Assembly (NCBI GenBank): GCA_002693605.1
Contig: NZQO01000140.1
Span: forward strand, 1 to 14,390
Source: Flavobacteriaceae bacterium
GTDB lineage: Bacteria; Bacteroidota; Bacteroidia; Flavobacteriales; Flavobacteriaceae
DNA length: 14,390 bases
Direction: 5' to 3'
This document shows, in pieces, positions 6,321 to 13,851 of this stretch. The notes beneath the pieces are model-generated. The model was not told the DNA's origin. It did no database searches and saw only the letters and a list, made by a program, of their open reading frames with translations. The position numbers were made by a program, and so were the translations under genes. The stretch's first letter is position 1. Each line of letters opens with the position of its first letter.

Positions 6321-7379
6321 CTAGCGGTTGGGATCTTGGGCAACGACAATGGGCATATAGATTTCTGTTACCCACTGGGCAGGGTTGGGTACTTCATCGG
6401 GATCAGTTACATAAACCTCGAACATATTGGCATTCGGATTTGGCTGCAAGTCATTTTCCTCCAAATATTCCTGGGCCTTTTCATACGCCTTAGGCAAATT
6501 GTCGTAATTGCCCCTAAGGGTTGTCTTAACGCTGGTCGAGTTGTCCAAATACCCCGCTACCACAGGGCTGCCCTCTGGGGTTATGATCCGTTCGCGAACC
6601 GGAATGGCCGCCGAGAATATTACCGTGGCGTTGCCCTCGTCAATTTGGTTTATTATGGTAAATGGTTTTCCAGCCATTCGCAAGTTGTTGGTTTCCATAA
6701 AGGACACTATCTGCTCGAACATTGGGCCCATCTTATCGCCAATTTCAGATTGCTTTGCGGCGGTGGTGTTGTACAGATAATAGGTGCCGCTGTAATTGGT
6801 AATTCCATCGACGTTGATTGAAAACTGTTCCATTTCTTCCTTGACCGCGACTGCTAGATTCTGTAAACCGGCCTCGAACATTTGTTTCAGGGTAATCTCA
6901 AAGTCTTCTTCCTGAAACGACATAAACACCTTTTCCATAAAACTGTGCTCGCCCTTCATTCCCCACGTAACCTGTGTTTGGCCCGGGGTTTCCGTATCTT
7001 CGAACAACCAAAAAACATCGCTATCGCTATCCCCAAGAGGGGTGTTGAAGACAATCTCCTGCTCGATCTCCTTATTGGGAATAACCTTCGTAGTTTTCAT
7101 CGCACCATCTCCCATCTCTTCGCTTTTCCACGAATAGGAAGCACCTTCGCCCTCGGTCTTTTCCGCATAGTCAATTTCCATATCGGCATTTTCGTCCATC
7201 CAGGGGCCCCAGGCAGACCAATTCTTGAAGTCTTTCACGTTATCATATATAACGGCTGCAGGAGCATCGATGGTTTTGGTGGCAGATACGTTAAAACTGC
7301 CATCCTTTGTGGCAAAATAAATCGCCGCTCCAATTAGGACAATAAGCAATATAAAGAAGAAGTACTTGAGTATTTTCAT
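6321..7379 (-). CDS. Membrane-anchored SRPBCC domain plus GyrI-like ligand-binding protein (352 aa)
   Basis: The N-terminus is an uncleaved-looking membrane anchor (residues about 4-23, YFFFILLIVLIGAAIYFA). A SRPBCC/polyketide-cyclase fold follows at about 30-180 (FNVSATKTIDAPAAVIYDNVKDFKNWSAWGPW is the classic first strand and helix pair). A GyrI/BmrR-type small-molecule-binding domain lies at about 195-350 (GTYYLYNTT, a helix with MGPMFEQIVSFMETNN, then the acidic VYVTDPDEVPNPAQWVTEIYMPI end). Both folds bind hydrophobic or cationic small molecules, so a periplasmic ligand-binding role is plausible, but no ligand or enzymatic residue can be assigned. The same domain pair is common in Bacteroidota. 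It is upstream of and nearly abutting crcB. The start at 7379 is supported by the anchor immediately following it. Confidence 0.85.
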   Translation of the reverse strand: MKILKYFFFILLIVLIGAAIYFATKDGSFNVSATKTIDAPAAVIYDNVKDFKNWSAWGPWMDENADMEIDYAEKTEGEGASYSWKSEEMGDGAMKTTKVIPNKEIEQEIVFNTPLGDSDSDVFWLFEDTETPGQTQVTWGMKGEHSFMEKVFMSFQEEDFEITLKQMFEAGLQNLAVAVKEEMEQFSINVDGITNYSGTYYLYNTTAAKQSEIGDKMGPMFEQIVSFMETNNLRMAGKPFTIINQIDEGNATVIFSAAIPVRERIITPEGSPVVAGYLDNSTSVKTTLRGNYDNLPKAYEKAQEYLEENDLQPNPNANMFEVYVTDPDEVPNPAQWVTEIYMPIVVAQDPNR

Positions 7380-7436
7380 TGGTTTCTGGTTGGTTTCAAC
7401 CGATAAAGATAATCAAATTCAAAGGCAATAATTTAG

Positions 7437-7444
7437 TACATTTG
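7437..7444 (+). promoter_or_regulatory. Candidate -7 box (TACATTTG) for the DPP III gene
   Basis: TACATTTG matches TAnnTTTG, 24 bases before the ATG at 7468, giving a short leader of about 17 bases. The -33 element is not clear. It lies in the 88-base divergent region shared with the SRPBCC gene. Confidence 0.45.
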
Positions 7445-7467
7445 TTGAAAATCAAAAAATCAATAGA

Positions 7468-9504
7468 ATGAAGAATACTTTTTTTGTAGCTATAGCTATG
7501 AGCGGATTTCTCTTTTTTTCATGTGCCGATGAAAAAAAGGACGCGCCAGAGCAGGAAATTGCGCAGACCACTGCAGATGATTTTGACTATCAGGTAGAGC
7601 AGTTCGCAGACCTCAAAATCCTTCGTTATCAAATTCCTGGTTGGGAGGATCTTTCCCTCCAAGAACAGCAACTAGTATACTACCTTACCCAAGCTGGACT
7701 GGCAGGTCGCGATATTATGTGGGACCAAAATTACCGCCACAACCTAAAAATTAGAAAGGCGCTTGAAAGTGTTTATGAAACCTATGAAGGCGACAAGACC
7801 ACAGCCGATTGGAAAAATTTCGAAACCTATTTGAAGCGTGTTTGGTTTTCCAACGGAATTCACCACCATTATAGCAACGCCAAGATAAAGCCCGATTTTA
7901 GCAAGGAATACCTTGAAGGTTTGTTGAAGGAAACCAATACCGAATTGTCCGGAGAGCCGTTGGAGGTTATCTTCAGTGAAGCCGATGCAAAAAAGGTGAA
8001 CCTTAGTAAGGATGCCGATATCGTATCGGGAAGCGCTATCAATTTCTATGGACCGGACGTGACTACTGCCGATGTTGAAAAGTACTACGGCGGTATCAAG
8101 GTAGATCCGTCAAAGCCGATCGAGGTTGGCCTCAATTCAAAATTGGTTAAGGAAAATGGAAAACTTGTAGAAAAAGTTTATAAAAGCGGCGGTATGTACG
8201 GCCCAGCTATCGACAAGATCATATACTGGTTGGAGAAAGCCAAAGGTGTTGCCGAGAACCAGCAACAAGTTAAGGCACTCGAACTCCTTATTAAGTATTA
8301 CCAAACGGGAAGCCTAGATACCTGGGATGAGTATGCAGTGGCCTGGGTAAACAGCACCGAGGGTGATATCGATTGGATTAACGGTTTTATTGAAGTGTAT
8401 AATGACCCGAAGGGGTACAAGGGCTCATACGAGACAATCGTGCAGATTAAGGATTTCGATATGAGCAAGAAGATGGATGTACTTTCGAAGGAAGCACAGT
8501 GGTTTGAGGACAACTCGCCCCTGATGGAAGAGCACAAAAAAGATTCGGTCAAAGGTGTATCCTATAAAACGGTAATCGTGGCCGGAGAGGCTGGCGATGC
8601 ATCTCCCAGCACGCCTATAGGCGTAAATCTTCCAAACAATAACTGGATTCGCCAGGCGCACGGTAGCAAATCAGTTTCCCTCGGAAATATCATCAATGCC
8701 TATAACAATGCAGGGGGCAGCGGTCGACTGAAGGAATTTGCGCACGATGAAGAGGAAATAGAACTAGAGGAAAAATACGGGCAGAATGCCGACAAGCTCC
8801 ATACCGCGCTGCATGAAGTGGTTGGCCACGCGAGTGGACAAATAAACCCGGGAGTAGGTACACCCAAGGAAACCTTGAAGAGCTATAAGTCCACCATAGA
8901 GGAAGGCCGCGCCGATTTGTTTGGGCTGTACTACCTAATGGATCCAAAGCTCCAGGAACTCGGTTTGGTAGAAGATTGGGAAAAAACCGGGAAAGCTGCT
9001 TATGATGGGTACATTCGCAATGGCCTTATTGGCCAATTGGTGCGGTTGGAGCTGGGCGATGATGTGGAGGAAGCGCACATGCGAAACCGGCAGTGGGTAA
9101 GTGCTTGGGCCCTGGAAAGAGGTAAAGAAGAAGGTGTTATCGAAAAAGTTACCCGCGATGGTAAGACCTATTACGACATCAAGGATTACCAGAAACTACG
9201 TGCCCTTTTTGGAGAATTGCTTCGAGAGACCCAGCGAATTACTTCGGAAGGAGATTACCAAGCAGCCAAAGATTTGGTAGAGACCTACGGAGTAAAGGTA
9301 GACCAAGAGCTTCACCGCGAAGTATTGGAACGCAACAAGCAGTTTAAGTCGGCACCCTATAGTGGGTTCGTAAACCCGGAGATTAGACCCTTGCTAGATG
9401 AGGCCGGTGAAATTACCGGATTTACCATCTACCAACCCGAAACCTTCGAGGAGCAAATGCTTCGATATTCAAAAGAATACGGCAATCTTCCGGTGGCAAA
9501 TTAA
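7468..9504 (+). CDS. Dipeptidyl-peptidase III (peptidase family M49), lipoprotein (678 aa)
   Basis: This is a zinc metallopeptidase removing dipeptides from peptide N-termini. The M49 signature is HEVVGH at residues 449-454 (two zinc His and the catalytic Glu450), followed by ASGQ. The third ligand motif EEGRAD is at 478-483 (family EExRA[ED]). The roughly 30-residue gap matches the short bacterial (Bacteroides-type) enzymes rather than the longer human form, as does the 678-residue length. The N-terminus is a lipoprotein signal (MKNTFFVAIAMSGFLFFSC, lipobox FFSC with Cys19), so the mature protein is lipid-anchored outside the cytoplasm, with an acidic linker after the Cys. A family-typical NNWIRQAHGSKSVSLGNI segment precedes the metal site by about 50 residues. 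It has its own promoter box and is followed by a strong terminator, so it is likely monocistronic. Confidence 0.95.
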   Translation: MKNTFFVAIAMSGFLFFSCADEKKDAPEQEIAQTTADDFDYQVEQFADLKILRYQIPGWEDLSLQEQQLVYYLTQAGLAGRDIMWDQNYRHNLKIRKALESVYETYEGDKTTADWKNFETYLKRVWFSNGIHHHYSNAKIKPDFSKEYLEGLLKETNTELSGEPLEVIFSEADAKKVNLSKDADIVSGSAINFYGPDVTTADVEKYYGGIKVDPSKPIEVGLNSKLVKENGKLVEKVYKSGGMYGPAIDKIIYWLEKAKGVAENQQQVKALELLIKYYQTGSLDTWDEYAVAWVNSTEGDIDWINGFIEVYNDPKGYKGSYETIVQIKDFDMSKKMDVLSKEAQWFEDNSPLMEEHKKDSVKGVSYKTVIVAGEAGDASPSTPIGVNLPNNNWIRQAHGSKSVSLGNIINAYNNAGGSGRLKEFAHDEEEIELEEKYGQNADKLHTALHEVVGHASGQINPGVGTPKETLKSYKSTIEEGRADLFGLYYLMDPKLQELGLVEDWEKTGKAAYDGYIRNGLIGQLVRLELGDDVEEAHMRNRQWVSAWALERGKEEGVIEKVTRDGKTYYDIKDYQKLRALFGELLRETQRITSEGDYQAAKDLVETYGVKVDQELHREVLERNKQFKSAPYSGFVNPEIRPLLDEAGEITGFTIYQPETFEEQMLRYSKEYGNLPVAN

Positions 9505-9526
9505 TCCGGATATACTTTTCTGAAAT

Positions 9527-9559
9527 AAAAAAACCCTTCGGCACGCCGAAGGGTTTTTT
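9527..9559. terminator. Bidirectional Rho-independent terminator between DPP III and lipoprotein genes
   Basis: The arms AAACCCTTCGG (9531-9541) and CCGAAGGGTTT (9546-9556) enclose the 4-base loop CACG. An A-tract flanks the left side and a T-tract the right, so it works in both directions. It serves the DPP III gene and the convergent lipoprotein gene. Confidence 0.92.
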
Positions 9560-9575
9560 CGTTGGTAAAGTTTGG

Positions 9576-10391
9576 CTAGTAAGTGAGCTGGAACCGAAGG
9601 CAACTATTTGCAGTGATATTTATGGTTCCGTCCCAAGTAATATTTTGGCAACTTGCGTTGAAGGCATAGGAGCCGGGAGGAAGATCGTTGAAGACGCCAC
9701 CAAATGAAGTGTCGGTACAGTCTGGCGCCGAACCGTAATAGCCGTTTATTACGGTACTGCCCACACCCGGGACATTTACCGAAATTGGTCCGCAGCCATA
9801 ATCCTGGTTGGTCCAGAAAATGACATCGCCTGTGGTAGCGCCATTTCCGTTTCCGTTACCATTGCCGTTGCCGTTGCCGCCACCGGTATTTCCCTGGGCA
9901 TCGTCGCAGTCTACCCCAAAGCCGGAAACCACCACATCTACCGAGCCGTTGGTGTCGAGGTTGGCCTCCAGGAAAAATTCCACCCCGTTAATGGCAATGG
10001 TACATGTATTGGGAGCAATACTGCCCGTGTTGTGGGCATAGAGGGTAACGTAGTTGAAACCGTTAAATCCGAAATCGTATGTGGTGCTAATTGGGCTTCC
10101 GGGGCCGTCGAGTACTTGTTCGTCAATGATGGTATTTCCGTTGGCGATTATGGAAACGATATCCCCATCAATGGTTCCGTGGTCCCATACCTCAATGGTA
10201 GTGATGCGGCTGTTAATTTCAATACAACCCAAATTGTTGTTTGGTCTTCCGAAGGAATTTGCAGGGATGATCGAGTTGGCGTTTATCTCTACCGGGTCCG
10301 GTTCATCTGGTTCGTCTTCCTCTTCTTCGCAGGAAAGAAAGGTAAAGGTGAAAAGTAGAAATACGGGAAATAGATACTTTAGCTTGTACAT
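9576..10391 (-). CDS. Low-complexity secreted lipoprotein with Gly-Asn linker (271 aa)
   Basis: This is of unrecognised function. The N-terminal lipoprotein signal (MYKLKYLFPVFLLFTFTFLSC, Cys21) is followed at once by an acidic run (EEEEDEPDEPD). That resembles the export signal placing lipoproteins on the outer surface in this phylum; surface location is inferred. The mature protein has two beta-rich parts: residues about 35-165 (strands with IEVWDHGTIDGDIVSIIANGNTI and a DFGFNGFNYVTLYAHNTG stretch) and about 185-271 (YGCGPISVNVPG … CTDTSFGGVF … LRFQLTY). A GGGNGNGNGNGNGNG linker joins them. Cysteines occur in pairs in both halves. The first half resembles strand patterns of carbohydrate-binding or proteinase-associated beta-sandwiches, but I cannot name a family. 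It has its own -7 box and shares the terminator at 9527-9559. Confidence 0.85.
   Translation of the reverse strand: MYKLKYLFPVFLLFTFTFLSCEEEEDEPDEPDPVEINANSIIPANSFGRPNNNLGCIEINSRITTIEVWDHGTIDGDIVSIIANGNTIIDEQVLDGPGSPISTTYDFGFNGFNYVTLYAHNTGSIAPNTCTIAINGVEFFLEANLDTNGSVDVVVSGFGVDCDDAQGNTGGGNGNGNGNGNGNGATTGDVIFWTNQDYGCGPISVNVPGVGSTVINGYYGSAPDCTDTSFGGVFNDLPPGSYAFNASCQNITWDGTINITANSCLRFQLTY
9841..9876 (-). repeat. Six-copy hexamer repeat encoding the Gly-Asn linker
   Basis: Six imperfect copies of a 6-base unit (plus strand CCRTTD; minus strand GGNAAY-type) encode alternating Gly-Asn inside the lipoprotein gene. Changes in copy number keep the frame, so linker length could vary between strains. 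Confidence 0.8.
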
Positions 10392-10416
10392 AATGAATTT
10401 GGTTACAGTTATAGGA

Positions 10417-10424
10417 CAAAGCTA
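10417..10424 (-). promoter_or_regulatory. Candidate -7 box (TAGCTTTG) for the lipoprotein gene
   Basis: On the minus strand TAGCTTTG matches TAnnTTTG, 25 bases before the ATG at 10391. The preceding T-rich segment belongs to the terminator of the upstream operon, so the -33 element is unclear. Confidence 0.5.
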
Positions 10425-10440
10425 GTTCGATGGAAAATCA

Positions 10441-10470
10441 AAAAAAATACCCGATATCGGGTATTTTTTT
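10441..10470 (-). terminator. Rho-independent terminator of the two-component operon
   Basis: A perfect 30-base palindrome has ATACCCG/CGGGTAT stem arms around ATAT, with an A7 tract on one side and a T7 tract on the other. It lies 57 bases after the stop of the response regulator gene on the minus strand. By symmetry it also works on the other strand. Confidence 0.88.
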
Positions 10471-10527
10471 GTCTGGTTTTTATGCTTTTAGCAATAATGA
10501 AGTGTTTTGGAACTAGTGGTTGAAACG

Positions 10528-11154
10528 CTATTCGAAGTTGTACTTTTGTTCCACGGCATAGCGTAGCAGTTCACCCTTTCCCGAAAGCCCCAATTTTTGG
10601 ATCATGTTCTTCCGGTGCTTTTCCACGGTTGAAATTGCCGTAAAGCGAATGGCTGCAATTTCGGAAGAGGATTTGCCCTCGCCAATGAGCTTTAGGATTT
10701 CGCGCTCGCTCTTCGAAAGCAGCGGCTTTTCATCGGTGCTGGGCGCAGAAGCGGAATCGGGCACATGCAGGTTGGCGTCGAAATAGGTTTTTCCCTGGTG
10801 TACTGCCCTAATGGCGTGCAAAACCTCTTCGAGGGGTGAATTTTTCAGAATATATCCCCTCGCACCGGCAGCGATCATTTCGGAAACCGCCCCGACTTGG
10901 TGGAACATACTAAAGGCGATAACTTGAACTTCTGGAAAATGTTTTTTTATTTGCTTGGTAGCTGTAATACCATCGGTCTTCGGCATCTTGATATCGGTAA
11001 GTACTACGTTGGGCTGGCTTTCCCGAACTATTTCCAGTAATCTTTCGCCGTCGTTGGCGACGCCTACAATCTGTATGTCCTCTTGGTAAGACAACAAAAG
11101 CTTTATCCCGTCAACAAGGGCTTGGTGATCTTCGGCGATAGCGAGCGTAATCAT
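10528..11154 (-). CDS. LuxR/NarL-family response regulator (208 aa)
   Basis: This is a DNA-binding output protein of a two-component system. The N-terminal receiver domain (residues 1-120) has the acidic pair Glu8-Asp9, phospho-acceptor Asp54 in VVLTDIKMP, the AFSMF switch serine and Lys in GYILKNS. A linker follows, then a LuxR-type four-helix HTH (about 143-205: LSKSEREILKLIGEGKSSSEIA, then STVEKHRKNMIQKLG). Its ATG overlaps the TGA of the upstream sensor kinase gene by 4 bases, which fixes both the start and the partnership with a HisKA_3-type kinase. A strong terminator 57 bases after the stop ends the operon. Target genes cannot be deduced; an adjacent lipoprotein gene with its own promoter is one candidate by position only. 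Confidence 0.95.
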   Translation of the reverse strand: MITLAIAEDHQALVDGIKLLLSYQEDIQIVGVANDGERLLEIVRESQPNVVLTDIKMPKTDGITATKQIKKHFPEVQVIAFSMFHQVGAVSEMIAAGARGYILKNSPLEEVLHAIRAVHQGKTYFDANLHVPDSASAPSTDEKPLLSKSEREILKLIGEGKSSSEIAAIRFTAISTVEKHRKNMIQKLGLSGKGELLRYAVEQKYNFE

Positions 11155-13043
11155 ATGGGTATGTCAATTATTATAGTGGTTCCGTTTTCTGGGGAAGAAT
11201 CTACCTCTAGGGTCCCCTCAAGGTGCATAATGCGTTTTTCAATATTGGAAAGTCCCATGCCTTCGTTGCCGAACGCGGTTTGAAGTTTGAACCCAATGCC
11301 GTTGTCTTCGACCATGAGATTGAGATGGTCTGCATGCCGGGTGAGGGAGATCGACGCCTCGGTAGCCTGGGCGTGTTTTATGATATTGGTAACCAATTCC
11401 TGGACGATTCGGAAAAGTGCAATTTCCAACACATTGTCTAAGCGTTCCTCCATTCCGAAGTCCTGTACCTCAATGTTTAAATTCTGGACGGAGGAAGCAT
11501 TCTTGGCGAATTTATTAATTGCGGGCAGCAAGCTGTCCTTAGCAAATACGCCACTATTTTTGAGGTGCGCCATATTCCTAATTTCGGTATAAGCGGCATC
11601 GAGCAGGTTTCCGGTCTTTTCGAATAACTCGGTTGTGTTATCCTCTTGGGTGCTGAGAGCGTGCAAGTGGCTAAACTGCAATTTTGCCGCTGCTAGCGTG
11701 GCACCTACACTATCGTGCAAATCGCCCGCTAGGCGTTGCCGTTCCTTTTCCTGTCCGGCAATCATCGCATCGATACTGGTCAATTCCTGTTCCTTCAGTA
11801 TTTTTTCGGCCTTTTGCCGCTCAATTTCCCGTTGTTGCTCTGCAATGTATTGCTTTCGCTTCGTATTTCGGTATAAAAGTACGGCAATGACGCTACCAAA
11901 TAGGAGGAGGCCCGCCAGACCCAGGGCGAGGTATTGCGTTTTTTTTCGCTGTTCTTTTTCTACTAGCAGTTGGCGTTCCTTTTCAGAAGTTTGAAACTTT
12001 ACCTCAAGCTCATTTAGCAAATCGTTGTAGCGATATTCCCTGATACTGTCCCGCGTACGGTTGTAGAGAATCAATTTCTGAAAGGCATTTCGGTAATCGT
12101 TGTCGAGGGTATCTATTACCGAGCCGTAGTAATGACTGAGTGAGACGATCTTGTCATCGGTCTTGTTGAACGATCGGGAAAGGGCACTATCTATGGCAGC
12201 CCTGGCCATGGAAATTTTCTGTCTGGCCGAGAGGGAATCTTCGTTCATAATCGTTCGTGCCTTGAACATTAACAATTGATTGAGCCTGGAACCTTTATAG
12301 TTGTAGGGTATGGAACGAAATGCATTTTCGCCTTCGTTAATGTAATGCCAAATACTATCCCGTTTTTTCAGCTCCTCGTAATAACTGGCGTACACCGTAT
12401 AGCTAATTCCCTTAAGGTAGGGGGTATTATGCGCACCAAGGAAGTCGTTCAATGTGCGAAACGAACTTGGATCCCACGCCTCGACATAGTGATTCTTAAA
12501 GTTGAGAATCAGGTTGTAATAATTATAATATGCGCGTTCTAACGCATCATAGGCGGCAGCGTCATATTGCTCTAGGTATTCCAGGTAGGTAGTATTGTCG
12601 TATAGATAGGCAATACGATGGAGCGTTAAAATCTTTTTCAGGGCCTCGCAACGCAGGACATCGTCATCTTGCCCATTGGCCAGTTGTAGCGCAGTTCGGT
12701 AATGGTTGAGGGCCTCAATATTCTTATCGCCGAAATTGTAAAAATTGTAATCGCCCAGATTAATGTAGTAATAGAAATCGCCCAACCCGTCGTCGTTTGG
12801 TCGGGGAAAGGTAGTTATGGACTGAAATAGTGGATTTGAAATATTGAAATGTATCAGAAAGTCAACTTGCCAAGTGGCCATGGCATATGCCGATTTGGGA
12901 AGGGTGGAGATGGCTTTCTTTGCTGCGTCCAGCTCGTAATGCCTAAGTTCCTCTATAAATGCCTGTTGGGCTTTAATTTCCGTGGGGGGCGCGAGTGCGA
13001 AAAGGAGTAAAAGGAAATATAATGTAAGACTTACCGATTTCAT
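11151..13043 (-). CDS. NarX/DesK-type sensor histidine kinase with helical-repeat sensor region (630 aa)
   Basis: This is a membrane sensor kinase. The start at 13043 gives a clean signal peptide (MKSVSLTLYFLLLLFALAPP … KAQQ) and overlaps the upstream stop by 4 bases; the longer ATG at 13076 adds 11 polar residues before it and is disfavoured. A periplasmic region of about 340 residues is alpha-helical and tyrosine-rich, with TPR-like spacing (e.g. NIEALNHYRTALQLA). One transmembrane helix (about 370-391) is followed by a coiled coil, then the HisKA_3 phosphotransfer helix ERQRLAGDLHDSVG with His443. The HATPase domain carries the N box ELVTNIIKHA (Asn553), DNGIGF (580-585) and GMGLSNIEKR (595-604). 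The expected partner is the overlapping LuxR-type regulator. The signal sensed is unknown. Confidence 0.94.
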   Translation of the reverse strand: MKSVSLTLYFLLLLFALAPPTEIKAQQAFIEELRHYELDAAKKAISTLPKSAYAMATWQVDFLIHFNISNPLFQSITTFPRPNDDGLGDFYYYINLGDYNFYNFGDKNIEALNHYRTALQLANGQDDDVLRCEALKKILTLHRIAYLYDNTTYLEYLEQYDAAAYDALERAYYNYYNLILNFKNHYVEAWDPSSFRTLNDFLGAHNTPYLKGISYTVYASYYEELKKRDSIWHYINEGENAFRSIPYNYKGSRLNQLLMFKARTIMNEDSLSARQKISMARAAIDSALSRSFNKTDDKIVSLSHYYGSVIDTLDNDYRNAFQKLILYNRTRDSIREYRYNDLLNELEVKFQTSEKERQLLVEKEQRKKTQYLALGLAGLLLFGSVIAVLLYRNTKRKQYIAEQQREIERQKAEKILKEQELTSIDAMIAGQEKERQRLAGDLHDSVGATLAAAKLQFSHLHALSTQEDNTTELFEKTGNLLDAAYTEIRNMAHLKNSGVFAKDSLLPAINKFAKNASSVQNLNIEVQDFGMEERLDNVLEIALFRIVQELVTNIIKHAQATEASISLTRHADHLNLMVEDNGIGFKLQTAFGNEGMGLSNIEKRIMHLEGTLEVDSSPENGTTIIIDIPI

Positions 13044-13726
13044 TGAATGATAATATTGGACACCTTCATCCTGCAAAATTTATCGTCGCCTATCATCTTG
13101 TATTCCTTTTGTAACGATTGCTCTCCGTCGGTCGTTACCCGGAAGCCGCGCTGTATCAAATCATTAAGCTGAGCGCGGAAGTCCGCCTTAGCGGGTATCT
13201 CAAAAATATCCTCGCCGTCCCGCTCCAAGTACTCAGGATCGGCAAAGAGGGCGCTCGCATTTCTTTTCTCAATAGGTTCGTCGATCATCGAGAATTGATT
13301 TGCCACCGGTTCAAAAACGATTATTACCTCCAGCAAATTGGCCTCGGTGAGCACCAATTCATTTTCAGAAAGCGTTACCGATTTTCCGAATGCCGTCGAT
13401 AGGCCTTGTAAGCACACAAACAGCTGGACGAACCGACCGCCTTCTTTCCGAGTTTTGTAGTCTGCCGGAATGGCCTCGCTAACGTGTATGCCGAGAATGT
13501 GGCTTATCCCTATGGTCACACTTCCGGTATAATTCTGAAGAAAAAGCTCGATTTTTGAAACCTCGAAAGCTGTGCCTCCCAATTTTCTGCCTTGTACATT
13601 TGCGAACAACCCATAGTGCGACCCGTACTTTGTGTCCGAATAGATAGGGCCAAAACTAAGAGGTGTAGTGGAAGGGCTCTTGTTTTCTGAAAGATGGAGA
13701 TTAAAGCGGAGGTTTTCGTGGGCCAT
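13040..13726 (-). CDS. Unrecognised 228-aa protein, first gene of a two-component operon
   Basis: I do not recognise a family. There is no signal peptide, lipobox or membrane helix, so it is predicted cytoplasmic. Residues about 20-150 are rich in alternating hydrophobics, suggesting beta-strands (KIELFLQNYTGSVTIGIS, GRFVQLFVCLQG, LLEVIIVFEPV). The C-terminal 80 residues are more charged and helical (ERDGEDIFEIPAKADFRAQLNDLIQRG, then QKEYKMIGDDKFCRMKVSN). It ends in a TGA overlapping the ATG of the sensor kinase by 4 bases, so it is translated from the same message and is probably functionally linked to that system. A role as accessory or modulator is inference. The start at 13726 is the first in-frame ATG with a coherent N-terminus. 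A TTG-N20-TATCTTCG promoter candidate lies upstream. Base composition is like the neighbours. Confidence 0.85.
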   Translation of the reverse strand: MAHENLRFNLHLSENKSPSTTPLSFGPIYSDTKYGSHYGLFANVQGRKLGGTAFEVSKIELFLQNYTGSVTIGISHILGIHVSEAIPADYKTRKEGGRFVQLFVCLQGLSTAFGKSVTLSENELVLTEANLLEVIIVFEPVANQFSMIDEPIEKRNASALFADPEYLERDGEDIFEIPAKADFRAQLNDLIQRGFRVTTDGEQSLQKEYKMIGDDKFCRMKVSNIIIQ

Positions 13727-13743
13727 AGGAGTGTTGCTTTTGG

Positions 13744-13767
13744 AAGTTCGGTTTTTGGTTCGAACTT
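13744..13767 (-). other. Hairpin in the leader of the two-component operon
   Basis: The perfect 7-bp arms AAGTTCG (13744-13750) and CGAACTT (13761-13767) flank a 10-base loop, 17 bases before the ATG at 13726. If the promoter at 13776-13783 is used, this sits at the very 5' end of the mRNA. No T-tract follows on the minus strand, so it is not a terminator. Confidence 0.4.
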
Positions 13768-13775
13768 TAGATACT

Positions 13776-13806
13776 CGAAGATAGTAGGAAGTTCCCGTAC
13801 TTGCAA
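13776..13806 (-). promoter_or_regulatory. Candidate promoter (TTG-N20-TATCTTCG) for the two-component operon, with palindrome
   Basis: On the minus strand TTG (13804-13806) is followed after 20 bases by TATCTTCG (13776-13783), one mismatch from TAnnTTTG. The TTG lies within a perfect 10-base palindrome ACTTGCAAGT (13799-13808) that could be a regulator site. Confidence 0.4.
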
Positions 13807-13851
13807 GTGCCCCGAGATTTCTTTTGCCCGCTGTCCAGAGCTAGCAGCCTA

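Noticed and set aside
6318..6420. Fluoride riboswitch upstream of crcB
   Set aside because: The position directly upstream is the coding end of another gene and I see no pseudoknot-like GGNGAU…/…CCUG pattern; a riboswitch could only sit upstream of 7379, where none is apparent.
6309..6821. 170-residue plus-strand open frame
   Set aside because: It lies wholly antisense to the SRPBCC/GyrI-like gene, has low-complexity Gly/Ile/Val content with no motif, and no promoter or family support.
9831..9890. Short tandem repeats considered as a CRISPR array
   Set aside because: The units are 6 bases, contiguous with no spacers, and in frame inside a coding gene.
9808..10425. Several plus-strand frames, including Pro-Leu and Ser-rich tracts
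   Set aside because: They are reverse-strand readings of the Gly-Asn repeat and acidic leader of the lipoprotein gene, so their composition is explained by that gene.
10441..10470. 30-base perfect palindrome considered as an operator
   Set aside because: A GC stem flanked by A7 and T7 just after the operon end is best explained as a terminator.
13044..13076. Upstream ATG at 13076 for the sensor kinase
   Set aside because: It would place 11 polar residues before a clean signal peptide and overlap the previous gene by 37 bases instead of the 4-base ATGA junction.
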